This document shows positions 1 to 11,260 of a DNA stretch of 64,000 bases, piece after piece. The DNA comes from Sphaerolaimus hirsutus (lineage: Eukaryota; Nematoda; Chromadorea; Monhysterida; Sphaerolaimidae). The stretch is taken from positions 25,072,352-25,136,351 of the forward strand of contig OZ038453.1 in assembly GCA_964036195.1 (NCBI GenBank). The letters are read 5' to 3'. Position numbers and translations under genes: made by a program. The notes beneath the pieces are model-generated. The model was given only the letters and a program-made list of their open reading frames with translations, was not told where the DNA came from and did no database searches. The stretch's first letter is position 1, and every line of letters starts with the position of its first letter.

Positions 1-660
1 GATTTTGATCATTCAACATTTAAAATGATCGGCAAAACCTGCAGATTCTATTTTTGGTGTCGGCTTAGTGATGTATAAATTCTGTATGTCGATTTGACCC
101 AGTTTTTGAACATGGAAAAAAAGCTTTTTAAAGTATATGATAACAGTATCGTATCCAAATGTTTTGCATATCGACCATTTCAAGATTCTGGCAACATTAA
201 TCACACAGCACAAAAAGTCTCAACTATTCTGCATGGTAGTGTATATCAAAAAGTATGCGTAAAGGTGAGTACCAGTATTTTTTCCAGTGGAAACATAAAA
301 GTACCAAATTTTTTCAATATACATATTATGCAAATGTAAACTGTTTATTTTTTACCCACCCCTGACTACAGAAAATGTTTAGTAAATTTTTTTACTCATG
401 AGTAAATGTGAGTAAACATACTTTACCCTTGGAAAACATAAATGTGAGTATTTTTGAGAAATTTTACCCCAATTTTCAGACTCACCTATTTTACATCTAT
501 CATTGCTTACAGTAAAGTTTTTTATTCCACTCACAGCTGAGTTCAAAAAACGTAAAGTATTTTTATTTTACTTTTACACTGTGTAAAACATGCGTAAAAT
601 ACTTTTTTCCAGAGAAAATGTAAAAACGAGTATTTTTTCCAGGGAAAACATATCATTTGA
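1..660. repeat. Non-coding AT-rich tract with patterned GTGAGTA/TTTTTCCAG repeats
   Basis: I see no credible gene. From about 230 to 650 the sequence reiterates short variants of GTGAGTA and ATTTTTTCCAG(G)GAAAA. The same style recurs at 8.8-9.4 kb and 16.6-17.2 kb, so this is probably another member of the word-patterned transposon group, with its ends not resolved. Confidence 0.45.
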
Positions 661-667
661 GGATATA

Positions 668-1220
668 CAGGGGTGGGCATCTTCAGTTACCGCTGGGAAA
701 ATGCGATAGATTGAGCTACGGTTGAGCTATCGGAATGAAATTTTAACACAATGGAGTAGACTCCATAGGACACCTATTCTGAAGTTTGCAACCCAAACGG
801 CCACATTTTGGGTGAATTGTGGAACACACGGTTTTTAGTGTGATTTTGTGACTTGGCGTCACCCATAGGATAAATCGAGGGTGGCGTTTGAGGGGGGGGC
901 ATCGGTCGTTGGTGTCGTCCCATTCTGTCGTACATCGGCCGATTTTGATGCCCTTTGAGTATGTTGTGGTCGCGCCTACTACCTAATTCTTTTTTTACTC
1001 GAATAGTCCCCCAGTCCCGAGATAAGGGAGGTGAAGTCACAAAATTACACTAAAAACTGTGTGTTCCACAACTCCTCCAAACTGTGGCCGTTTCGGTTGC
1101 AAACTTCAGCATAGGTGTCCTATGGAGTCTACTCTATTGTGTTGAAATTTCATTGTGATAGCTCAACTGTAGCTCAAGCTATCGCGTTTTTCCAGCGGTA
1201 ACTGAAGATGCCCACCCCTG
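668..1220. mobile_element. Inverted-repeat element (MITE) with CAGGGGTGGGC ends
   Basis: The two ends are inverted repeats of about 135 bases. The left end starts CAGGGGTGGGCATCTTC and the right end is its complement. Both sides are flanked by TA. The CAGGGG...CCCCTG terminus resembles hAT elements, but I see no 8-bp target duplication, so a TA target is equally possible. There is no transposase inside. Confidence 0.75.
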
Positions 1221-1740
1221 TACAACAATATCATGTTATCATGTTTAACATATGATGTTCAAATTTATCAATATTGAAGTGTGTGCTTAACATACTAAAT
1301 GGGGTACATTTATACTGCCATGCCAAATTTTAGCACTTTTCATTTGAGTTGATGTCTTGCTCTGATGTCAGCATATTAAAGCCATTTGCCTGACGTGTGC
1401 CACACTCTATCTATATGTCCTATGTTCAAGGCATAGATGGGAAAAATTGCCGAAAATAGCTGAAAATAGGCACATAACCCATGAACTAGTGTTTTTGAAG
1501 GTTAAAATTGTATGAAAGTTATGAAAATGAAATTGAGATTTTTTTGAGCTAAGAGTTATTTTTTGAGTAATTTAATTATATTTTCTGAAGACCTAGAGTG
1601 ATTTATATATATTTATATTTTTCCAAACTTGGAATAATATATTCATATATATTTTCCAAAAAATGTGCTTTTTTCGAATGCTAATTACAATTAGTGGAGC
1701 CAGGCACAGGCAATTCATATTCAAACATATATTTACCGTG
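1221..1740. other. No gene seen
   Basis: AT-rich sequence with many stops on both strands and no recognised repeat boundary. Confidence 0.5.
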
Positions 1741-2141
1741 TGGGTGTCAAAACAACTTTTTGACATAAAACAGAACCAGAAACAGGAAAAAATTTGCACT
1801 TGCCAGAAAATGGAAACGGAAATGGTAAAATTTTGCACTCACTGGAAAACGGAAAACAAAAAAATGAAATGCCAGAAAACAGAAAATGAAAGTAAAATTT
1901 GCACGTAAATGTAATAAGATGCGGAAATTTTGCTGGAAACAAACAGTAATTGCACCTGAAATGAACAAAATTTGCATATTTTTTGTCAGAAATCGGAAAA
2001 ATCAGCAGAATATTTGCTGGACAAAGAATTTTTTGTATAATTGATAATCCTGCACGCAGTTGTTACTGGAAAACGGAAGCAGAATAAAATTTGCTTGCAG
2101 AAAATAGAAATGGAAAACGGAAAACAGAAAGTTGACACCAA
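1741..2141. mobile_element. Word-patterned element (GGAAAACGGAAA word)
   Basis: The element opens with GGGTGTCAAAAC and closes with GTTGACACC. Inside, variants of GAAAACGGAAAATGGTAAAATTTGCA are reiterated. It is the same family, in the opposite sense, as the element at 37443-38409. Short ORFs here on both strands are by-products of the repeat. Confidence 0.6.
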
Positions 2142-2359
2142 CTACCTATTATGAATACCAGCGTATTGTTCTCAAAACAACAATTCTATGGAGAAGTTAT
2201 AGCTAGCTATATATGGCAAATATAAAAAAAGCTATTTCTGCACAGAGGAAAGACCGTGGATGGGAAATTTACTGACATAGATATACTGGTGTGGAAGCAT
2301 AAAATAGGATTTATTTAAAAAATTAAAAATTATTCTTGTGAAGTTTCTTACTATGACAC

Positions 2360-3432
2360 TGGCACATAAATATGCAAACACCTTCCGGGTCAGGTCCGGC
2401 ACCCTATCTTTTATTTCACTTGTGAGATCCTATCTCCAGTTCTAGGGCGCGCAAGAAGCTGAAACTTGGGGGGAAATATTGACGCAACACCCCATCTACT
2501 GCGCATTAATTGGGGGAGATCGTGGCAATCCCTTACAGGGTGGGTCCACTAAGTGGAAAATTTTTATTGGCTTTTTTGGTGTCCTACACAGCACACAGGT
2601 CCGGCACCCAGTGATTTGTGAGCTGTGGGAGGGGTATCAAACTAAAAATTTTTGGGATGTGTTACCAACACCCCTCCCCTACTATACACTATTCAATAAT
2701 GTGAGATTATACTCTGCAGACACGATACTCTACAAACAGATAGGAGTTATGTCTTCGGCTGGCAGACGGCCAGCCGAGAACTTATGGAAGACGTGATGAA
2801 GACGACGTGATAGCGAGAGATGATGATCGGGACGAAAGTGATGACGTCATGATGGAGTGTTTCCTCCGGAAAAATGTACGGCGTCATGTCATCCGAGTAT
2901 AACAAAAAATTCAAAAGAATTATTTTATTCTCTAAAAAATACCCACCCCCAATAGATGGATGACAAAAAAATTCACTTTTTGGAACTTTTTTAGTAGACA
3001 CTTTAAGAGCTGGTTTACGATACTTTAAAGGTAAGGGTTTTGATGTTTAAAGTTATGTCAAGAACCATACCTCTAAAATGCCTGCAAGTTATACAGCTAA
3101 AATTATTCAGCTTTTTCTTCCTTCTCTCAATTTTATTTATAAGCCGTTTTTCAGTGTTTAAATTATAATTGCAAAATTTACTTGGGGGAATTTCAAAGTG
3201 TGAATTTTGTAAATTTTTGTTCCTGCAATGTTGTCGTCAGGATGTCATAAAATTCCATTTAAGTAAATTTTGCAATGGAGGCATTTTAGAGATGGTTCTT
3301 TACATAAGTTTAAACATCAAACCCTTCCCTTTAAAGTATTGTAAACCAGCTTTTAAAATGTCTAATAAAAAAGTTCCAAAAAGTGAATTATTTGTCATTC
3401 ATCTATTGGGGGTCGTGTTTTTTAGAGAATAA
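2360..3432. repeat. Dispersed 'CACCTTCC..TCCGGC' repeat followed by a palindrome
   Basis: Positions 2370-2690 share phrases (CACCTTCCGGGTCAGGTCCGGC; GTGGGAGGGGTAT; CCCCTCCCCTACTATACACT) with the complex repeat at 21.5-24.1 kb. Positions about 2935-3432 form a long inverted repeat around roughly 3170, with arms beginning AAAATACCCACCCCCAATAGATGGATGAC. No protein-coding signal apart from the relic listed at 2735. Confidence 0.6.
2735..2895 (+). pseudogene. Relic of the 5' end of the CARD-like gene at 53.4 kb
   Basis: The stretch from about 2717 (GATACTCTACAAACAGATAG) through ATGTCTTCGGCTGGCAG closely matches 53374-53415, which includes the upstream sequence and first coding exon of the large plus-strand gene. 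Further on, GATGACGTCATGATGGAGTGTTTCCTCCGGAAAAA matches the second exon at 53511-53550. The reading frame closes at a TAA about 50 bases later, the splice donor after GGCAG is lost, and nothing resembling the rest of the gene follows. I read this as a decayed or captured copy of the first two exons with its 5' flank. It could also be a diverged functional paralogue whose later exons I cannot see. Confidence 0.5.
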
Positions 3433-3757
3433 GATAATTTTTTAGAAATTTTTCACATAAATCTCGCAGTAAAGAATAGTGTATAGGTTGACTTTTCCTT
3501 TTTACTCTACCACTTGCGGAACTGGCTCCTGGCCCTGGGTATGAAATTTTGTAGAAATTACAAAATTCAATGACAATAGGTCGAGAAAAATATGGGAGTG
3601 CTCCTGTGCTGGTCCAGGGTACAACAACAGACCAATCAGAGACGTTGCGCCAGTTTAGAATAATTTAAAAAAAATAAATTCCTATTTTATGCGTCGAATA
3701 CGTCGAGCATCATGGTATAGTCCGAGTAACTCTGCAGTTTACATGATGTATTACACT

Positions 3758-4024
3758 TAGCGTTCCAAAAATCTCTGGGAGATTTATTTAAAAAATATAA
3801 TAAAATATAATAAAATATCTTATTTAATTATATTTTCTCCAGTTTTTTTTCCAGGGAGATTTAATTATATTTTATTTATGAAAAAAAAAAATCTCTCATT
3901 TATATTTATTTATATTTTCTCAGCGTTTTCTCAGAGAGATTTAATTTTATTTTATTTTTTGAGAGATTTTCTGAGATTATATTTAATTATATTTTTTGAA
4001 AATCGACCATTTTTTGGAACGCTA
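3758..4024. mobile_element. Word-patterned hAT-like element (AGATTTAATTATATTTTATT word)
   Basis: Terminal inverted repeats are TAGCGTTCCAAAAA and TTTTTGGAACGCTA. The flanks are ATTACACT and ATTGCACT, an 8-bp target duplication with one mismatch. The interior reiterates TCTC(T)GGGAGATTTAATTATATTTTATTT. Confidence 0.7.
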
Positions 4025-4186
4025 ATTGCACTATTGCCGCCACACAAGCTAGTTTTCATGGTTCCAATTCGAAAACTTTTCAATCTTCTTAAACAGTAGT
4101 TAATAATTAACCGATGATATCCTTAAACTATTAATTGCATCATAATACTAGTGGCTGAGTCTAAGTGGTCAGCAGAGTTGTCCAAA

Positions 4187-4803
4187 TACCGTAAATTCTC
4201 TAATTGGGCGCCAGGCGTACTATTGTTTTCAGCACATTTTTAGGGGGCGCACTATTGGAGAGTGCGAATTTTTGGAGAGTGGCGTATTATTGGAGAGTGG
4301 CGCATTATATTCACACAACGTGCGCAATGGTGGCGCACTATTGGAGAGGACCCATTATTGGAGACCTGGCGCACAATTAGAGAATTTACCGTATTTCTCC
4401 GTTTATAGCACCCCCCCGTGCATAACACCCGGGGTGTTATATAGTTTTATAGCACCCCGGGGGTGCTATAAAAGATTTTAAAAAACGGCTCGAATTGAAT
4501 GTTTTAAATATTGTGTGTGGCGCCATTCATTGTAATTCCGGCGCGCACGCACATTTTTTTCCATTGAATTAGCTGCGCGCGGGAACCAAAAAATACGTAG
4601 GGATAGGGACGTTTGTATTTAGACAATGAAAAAACACGGAATTTCTCTGCACTTATTTTGCTGTTTTTTGCTGTTTGAAATTTGTCCATGTATAGCACCC
4701 CCATTGACCTACACCCGGGTGTTATACAAGTTTTAAAAAAGTTCGCTGAAAATTGCTCCGATCTTGTATAACCCCCGGGTGTAATAAACGGATAAATACG
4801 GTA
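4187..4803. mobile_element. Two abutting TACCGTA-ended elements with different words
   Basis: The first (4187-4393) runs from TACCGTAAATTCTCTAATTGGGCGCC to its inverted partner and repeats ATTGGAGAGTGGCGCA. The second (4387-4803) runs from TACCGTATTTCTCCGTTTATAGCACCCCC to AATAAACGGATAAATACGGTA and repeats TATAGCACCCCCGGGTGTTATA. The two share the central TACCGTA. No coding content. Confidence 0.7.
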
Positions 4804-5598
4804 CGGTACTGGTATTTTTGGAAAACATAGATGTAAAGGTAAATACTTTGCTTTTCTGGTGGTCAGTTACAGGATGGTGGTCAATCAGCATTTGTGGCAC
4901 CTTTCAGTTTTTGTACCAGTTTTATAATTGGAACCATGGGAGCTAGCTAGTGTGGCCACAAGTAAGGTAGACACTTGAAAAACTTTTAACATCTATTTTC
5001 TGTTCTTCTCTATTTATCTATTGGAGTCAATGGCATCACTAAATGAAAATGGAATGGTTTTAGAGTCGATGGTGCCACTCCATAAAAAGGTGCAATTTCC
5101 TGGTGCTTTTGCATCAATGGCACCACACAAAAGCTAGTTTTCACAGTTTCTCATTGAAAACTCACTTTTTGGTTTTAAAAATGGTTTAATACGGTGTCAG
5201 AATCGCCTAAAATGGCTGCCATCTCTGTTTTTTTTGTTAGTTTTCATGTTATGAAGTCATTATTAAATACTTTGGAAAAATGCTGCAGACAAAATATTTT
5301 TTTTGTAGAATAAGTATGTATATGTACAACATGCAGTAAATGGCATGTGATGGGGAAAATTATACTGTATCTTTTGGTACATGTTGGTGATTTTTAGTTA
5401 TCACTACATTTAAAAAAAATTTTGTATCATGTTAAAATATTTGCGGTAATTTTACTGGGTGTTTACAAGACTTTGAAAACTAAATAATGAGTTTTCAATG
5501 AGGAACATTGAAAACTAGCTAGTGTGGTGCCAATAGTGAAAAAATATTGCAAAAAGTCAACAACTCCAAAGCTGTTTGGTCAAGAAGTCCACAAGTCC
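4804..5598. other. No gene seen
   Basis: AT-rich, with short repeats of TTTTCA(A/C)...AACTAGCT around 4920-5520. No supported ORF, RNA gene or element boundary. Confidence 0.5.
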
Positions 5599-5802
5599 GG
5601 CTATTTACACAGGCCGGCCGGGGACCGGGACCCGGCAAAAAAATATTTTTTAAAAAAAAACAATAATTGGTGTGCATGGGTTATTTGTGTGTTAATTAAC
5701 CTAATTAACACACAAAGAACCCATGCACACCAATTATTGTTTTTTGAAAAAAAAAATTTTTTGCCGGGTCCCGGTCCCCGGCCGGGACCTGTGTAAATAG
5801 CC
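5599..5802. repeat. Near-perfect hairpin, GGCTATTTACACAGGCC family
   Basis: This is an almost perfect palindrome of about 100 bases per arm, from GGCTATTTACACAGGCCGGCCGGGGACCGGGACCCGGC to its complement, centred on TTAATTAACCTAATTAA. A larger diverged copy with a spacer lies at 7434-8288. Confidence 0.8.
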
Positions 5803-6122
5803 CACAAGTCCACCTTTCTTTACTGGAGTTGGCTCCACAATTTCTGCACATGTCCAAATGGGATTTTAGGGACACCGAATTTATCAGACATATATGTTGG
5901 GAGCAGGGGCTCAAAAGTTGTCACTCTGTTGTCAACATTTGCAACTTAATGTTGAGCATGAGAGCGCGATATTGAACACGTTGCACGGGCGATAAATTGG
6001 AACAGAAAATAAAAATGTGATCTACTCAAAATCGCGTTGTGTGGACTTCTTGACTTTAAGAATTTGACGCTACAAAGAAAAGTGCAGATGCCACCATCAA
6101 AATGACACTCTTACATCACTAC

Positions 6123-6621
6123 TAACGATGGCAAACCCTCCAGAAAAACGTATCTAAATTTTTAAGTATTTTTTTCTAAAAGGACTTTTTGAATTTTCAA
6201 ATTTTTCCCCTAAACAGTTTTCAAATTTTCGATTTTAGTTTTTGAATATTCTAATTTTCGAATTTTTCGGGTAGTTTTCGAATTTTTTGGGGTAGTTTTC
6301 GAATTTTTTGGGGTAGTTTTCAAATTTTTTGGGGTAGTTTTCAAATTTTTTGAATAGTTTTTGAATGTTTTGGCGAAAAAATTTTTACTACAGCTCAGAC
6401 ACAGCGCAAGCCAATTGTCAATTGATTGCGAGAACATTGAAGTTAAGAATATCTATCACTGCCTTGAATTCCCTAAAAAATTCGAAAGTTTTTTTCGAAT
6501 CTTTTGAAAAAAATCGATTTTTATGTATTTTTTCACCGCGTGCTTAAAAACTCGAAAAGTCCCAAAAAATTCGAAAATTCGAAAACGTTTTCGAGTTTTT
6601 GAATCTTTTTTGCCATCGTTA
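6123..6621. mobile_element. Word-patterned hAT-like element (TTTTCGAATT word)
   Basis: The ends are TAACGATGGCAAA and TTTGCCATCGTTA. A perfect 8-bp target duplication, ATCACTAC, flanks it (6115-6122 and 6622-6629). The interior reiterates GTAGTTTTCGAATTTTTTGGG on one side and TTCGAAAATTCGAAAA on the other. Confidence 0.8.
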
Positions 6622-6639
6622 ATCACTACACAATAACAT

Positions 6640-9600
6640 TGAAAGTATCTGTAAATCCCGCTGACTTGATAGCCGACAAGTGTCTCCCAAATCCATTCAG
6701 GTGTGGTTGTGGTGGTTGTGGTTGTGGTAGTTGTAGTAGTGGCTGCAAGTGAACAATATTATGTCAGTGACTGCTCCGATGTCACTGGGACTGAAAGCAG
6801 TGATTTTACATTTTTGAACTGGCATAGGCTCGCTTGGCATGTAAGCTCGTTTGGCATGTAAACCCGCTTGGCATGTAAACTCGCTTGGCATGTAAACGCG
6901 CTTGGCATGTAGACCCGCTCGGCATGTAGACCTTTTCCCCTCGAAATACCCCCCTCAAACATCCACTCTGAAAAATAAACCGTTCGGGCCTGGGGGTATT
7001 TCAAGGAAATACAGTATATATCATACGAGTGAGTCATTTGCTCCAACGAGCCCCCAGAATAGTATTCAGTGATTTGTCTCTCGGGAGGAGGGATTTGCTA
7101 TCTATCAAGCCGGCGCGAGTGTCAAAACCTTGGAAACTCTTGATCCATTGTCTACATGCCAAACGCCACAACATAGGTGTGAATATAAAAAATTTAGCTG
7201 ATTATTTCATCTATTTATCAGCAGTGAATATGACACAGTCCTAAATTCAAAATACATCAACAGGGCATTCACTACTCATGGAATAAAAAAAATAAAAGTT
7301 CAAAATATCCATAAAAAATTGAAAATTTGAAAAAGTTCCCAAATTCCCAAACTTTCATTTGCCATTGTCATAAAAGTATAAACAGTGTGTGTTTTGGAAA
7401 ATTGAATACTAGGAAAAAAAGTGGAAAATAGAATGGCTAAAAAGCCAGCCAGGCCCCAGCCGGGGACTGGTCCCCGGCAAAAAATAATTTTTTTTCAAAA
7501 GTGAATAATTGGCGTGTATGGGTTGTTTGCATGTTAATACGGTGAATTATCACCAAACTAGCATGCACAAAATTTTTGTGAGATGGTTACATGCGCTGAT
7601 GCATTTTATTTGGGGGAGTGTATAATTTTTTGGGATTTGTTTGAATTTTGGCATATGAGTACTCCTCCATTTAGTGAGTACGCAAGCCACATTTCAGCTC
7701 AGCGCGGTTACCAATTGTTATTTTATTTATACTTTAAGTCTTTTGATCACTTTTTTTCTTTTTTTTTCTGTAAACAAAGAATTTTCGGGGACGTTCGTCC
7801 CCAGTAGGGGACTAAAAATTTGTCCCCTGTTGGGGACGAACGTCCCCAGTCAGGGACCAAAATTATTTTTTTACTGAAAAAAATTTTTCTCACCGGGGAC
7901 ATTTGACCCCGGTCAGGGCCATTTCTACACTGCCGGGGACCGTTCCCCCGCATGATATCAATCACTATACAAAAATACAGTGATCAAAAACAATTGAAGT
8001 ATAGATAAAAAACAACTGGTAACCGCGCTGAGCTGAAATTTGGCACGCATACTCACTAAACGAAGGAGTACACACATGCCAAAAATCAGACAAATCCAAC
8101 AAAAATTATACACTCCCCCAATGAAAATGCATCAGTGCATGTATTGCAAAAATTTTGTGAATGCTAATTTGGTGATGATTCACCTATTTAACATGCAAAA
8201 AACCCATACACGCCAATTATAGACTTTTGAATAATTTTATTTTTTGCCGGGGACCGGTCCCCGGCCAGGGCCTGTGTAAATAGCCCAAAAAAAATTAAAA
8301 TTCGAAAATTCAAGAACTTGATTTGAAATTCAAAAACTATTTTGGGGGACAATTCGAAAATTCGAAATATCTACATGTCTGCTAAATATCTGCTATGTGC
8401 AGAGCTGTTATAAATACTGAGAGTTTTTTAAAGTATTTTACCGTATTACCTCGAAATACCCCCAGGGGGTTTATTATTTCGCCAGCAAAATTTTAGGGGG
8501 GATAATTCGAGGGGGTTTTTTTTCGAGGGGGGGTCTATTATTTCGCCAGAAATTTTCGGAAATTCAACATAGTCAGACGTAGAAAAATCAAACAGTTACA
8601 TAGATGTATATGTGTGTATAGGCATATATAACTGTATACACACATAAACCCTTCCCTAACGTCACTCAATCATCAGTTTTAACGTGTGTTCTGCATTGTA
8701 CAGATCACAAACTGCGGTATTTGTCATGCACGTTATCTTTACACTCAACTTTAGGGGGGGGGGGGTATTTCGAGGGGGGGTTAATTCAAGGGGGGGGGGG
8801 GATTAATTCGAGGTAATACGGTATGTGTATAAGAACTTTTATGTATATGTAAAATGCTTTTTTTACTCACACATGAATACAAAATATGTAAAATACTTTT
8901 TTGACCCATACTCATGAGTACATGTGAGTAAATTACTTTTCCCCCAGGAAAATATACAATCGGGTACTCTTTCACTGTGAAAATGTAAAAGCGAGTACTT
9001 TACTCCATAGAAGATGTAAAAGTGGGTACTTTTTTCATTAAAAATATGAGAGTTAGTACTTTTTTTGCACGTGAGAGCCATTTTTACACTGGAAGACATT
9101 ATAGATGTACTTTGTTAGTTATTATTTAGTATTTATTACGAAAAATGATGTGATTTATTCAAGATTTTCTTATTTTAGCAACAAAAAATTGCAATTTTAG
9201 TGTCAAAAAATACATTTTCTGTACACGTGTATTTTTAAAAAGTACGCGTACAGATGAGTACAGGTACTTTCTTCAAATTATGTGCATATGTATTTACAAA
9301 GTACTTGAATATGTATTTTTCGAGTAAAAGTAAATACATTTTAACAACTGTAAATACCCAGAGTGTCCAGGTATCCTGAGTAAACGTAAATATATACTTT
9401 TTGCAACACTGGAAAATAGTCAATAACAAACTGGGACAATTTTGCTCATCTTCCCCATCAATACAATTTCCCTCGCCCCAAATATCACAGGCCCAATGCA
9501 ATGGTATGCTGCCAGGGCAAAAGATTCCAAAATAGAAATCATTTAACAAGATATTGGTGAAGTCCGTGACTCCACTGGTGCAAACGAACGCTTCCCTTTT

Positions 9601-10783
9601 GTCCACACATTGCAGGCATGATGACTCATATTCCTGCTCAACAACATCCCAAGTAGTGGCTGGTGGCTCGCAGAACCTACAAAATATGTATTAGATATTA
9701 GAATGAATATTTAACTGAATGGATATAGATAGCCCTCTATTATTAGCCAATATTTTACAGGCCTCTGTAGCAAAAATTGTGCATTTGTATGTTTATTGAC
9801 AATATTTTCCCTATACCGTATATCCTCGAATAAGTCCCCCCTTGAATAACTCCCCACCCTTGAATAACTCCTCCCTCAAAAGCACTGACGAAAAAATAAC
9901 TCCCCGGGGGACTTATTCGAGGATATACGGTACGCAGCATTTCTGATACAGTGTACCACCATATTCTGTGAAGACACAAAAACACAATTTGTTCCGTATT
10001 TCCTCGAAATACCCCCCTCGTTTAACCCCCACCCCCTCAAAATTCTCACTCTGACACAATCACCCCCGGGGGGTATTTCGAGGAAATATGGTAGTTTGTG
10101 TTCAAGTTCAGTGTTATGGAGTCGATTGTATTTTAGACTCATAGTTGTCAGCCATTTTCTACGCACCCTGGATTCAGTCTGTATTTGCATTTGCATTTGA
10201 AGTGCACTTGGTCAGCAGTTGCCCCCTCCCCATCAAGTGCCTCGAAGGGATCGCAGGAAACATATCCCATTTTTTTAGTTTCATGCAACTCTGGACATGT
10301 CTCGGTACACTTTTTGGAACAGTAGTACCTGGATTTGGTAAATTAGATACAGGTATTTCACTTTTTGGGACATAATTGTGTTATTAGGGATGGCCCAGGG
10401 TAAAAAAAAATTAAAATAAAAACCTGTTGTTGTTTTCTAAAAGTGGGGTAATTGAAAAAAACGTTTGTTTCTATCCCATGTCTTACTGAGTAAAAAATAT
10501 TTTCCATTATGTTGCATTATCTCAGCATCTTTTTTTACAACAAATACAAATGTGTAGAAACATAAGCAAAAATACTCAAGTGGAAACCGCCTACCCCCGT
10601 GATCAGACAAAGATTCTGCTGTTGTGTAAATCAGACTTTTTTTCATTTTTCATCATCTGAAATGACACTTACTTGATTATGAAGTAGTCCTGGCCACACA
10701 AACCGTCATTTCTGTCAACCATTCCGAGTGCTGTGTCCCTGTTGGCTGTGAGCAAATGCAGCCATTTTCCACAGTGTTTTGTA
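6640..10783 (-). CDS. LDLa/Cys-rich extracellular protein, tandem copy A (partial gene model)
   Basis: I can place four exons on the minus strand. (1) 10673-~10780, ending with a GTAAGTG donor; it carries a WLHLLTANRDTALGMVDRN segment. (2) 10167-10328, with about ten cysteines. (3) 9432-9676, containing one LDL-receptor class A module with the calcium-cage signature CIDGEDEQNC. (4) A Thr-only stretch from 6742 downward, whose 3' edge is unclear because a transposon follows. The splice phases agree (2, 2, 1, 1), which supports the joins. LDLa modules are extracellular ligand-binding domains, so a secreted or membrane receptor-type protein is inferred. The first exon's upstream edge is cut by a GCGCC transposon at 10782, so the start is unknown. 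Copy B at 16-24 kb has the same exon order. Confidence 0.6.
6826..6930. repeat. Short tandem repeat, CGCTTGGCATGTAAAC
   Basis: About six copies of a 19-20-base unit, (A/C)CTCGCTTGGCATGTAA, sit beside a TACCGTA-type fragment. The overlapping minus-strand ORF is an artefact of the repeat. Confidence 0.7.
7434..8288. repeat. Large inverted repeat, same family as the 5.6 kb hairpin
   Basis: The arms run from about GCCCCAGCCGGGGACTGGTCCCCGGC (7453) inward and from GCCGGGGACCGGTCCCCGGCCAGGGCCTGTGTAAATAGCCC (8247-8286) inward. Between them, 7790-7945 reiterates GGGGACGTTCGTCCCC-like words. It is non-coding; ORFs at 7583-7877 lie wholly inside the repeat. Confidence 0.65.
8439..8823. mobile_element. 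TA-flanked element, TACCGTATTACC...GGTAATACGGTA (CTCGAAATACCCCC word)
   Basis: The ends are inverted (CCGTATTACCTCGAAATACC and its complement) and flanked by TA. The interior has G-rich runs and repeats CGAGGGGGGGTATTT. Related small copies at 9814-9932 (word TTGAATAACTCCCC) and 9992-10093 (CCTCGAAATACCCCCC) lie in the introns of the LDLa copy A. Confidence 0.75.
8824..9420. repeat. Patterned repeat duplicated at 16625-17230
   Basis: Phrases such as TATAAGAACTTTT.TGTATAT, ACTCACACATGAATAC and ACATTTTCTGTACACGTGTA occur in the same order and at near identity in 16625-17230. Both lie just downstream (in gene sense) of an LDLa exon, so they belong to the tandem duplication of the locus. The interior is a GTGAGTA/TACTTTT word array of the CAGAG..-type element group. 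Confidence 0.65.
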
Positions 10784-10972
10784 GTGATGTAAAAGCGCCA
10801 TGGCGCTGGCGCCTGGCGCTAGCGCCAAAGCAAAAAGTGCCATGGCGCTTTTGGCGCTTGGCGCTATTTTGCTGTGGCGCCATTCGCGCTTGGCGCTGAG
10901 CTATGGAAAAGCGCCATGGCGCTTTTGGCGCTTGGCGCTATGACGCTGTGGCGCCATTGGCGCTTGGCGCTA
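10782..10972. mobile_element. GCGCC-patterned hAT-like element, interrupting LDLa copy A
   Basis: It opens TAGTGATGTAAAAGCGCC and closes GGCGCTTGGCGCTA. The flanks are GTGTTTTG and GTGTTTTC, a probable 8-bp target duplication with one difference. The matching place in copy B (24.36 kb) has uninterrupted GTGTTTTGTCAAAAATT, which supports insertion here. Confidence 0.65.
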
Positions 10973-11060
10973 GTGTTTTCAAAAGCGCCAAAAAAGCGCC
11001 AATGAGTTCAAAAAATACACCATTATTCTATGCAAAAAGGCTTTCTGTGTATACACAGGT

Positions 11061-11260
11061 NNNNNNNNNNNNNNNNNNNNNNNNNNNNNNNNNNNNNNNN
11101 NNNNNNNNNNNNNNNNNNNNNNNNNNNNNNNNNNNNNNNNNNNNNNNNNNNNNNNNNNNNNNNNNNNNNNNNNNNNNNNNNNNNNNNNNNNNNNNNNNNN
11201 NNNNNNNNNNNNNNNNNNNNNNNNNNNNNNNNNNNNNNNNNNNNNNNNNNNNNNNNNNNN
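11061..11260. other. Assembly gap (N)
   Basis: Two hundred Ns. The gap abuts one arm of a large palindrome, which probably explains the failure to assemble. ORFs drawn through it are meaningless. Confidence 0.99.
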
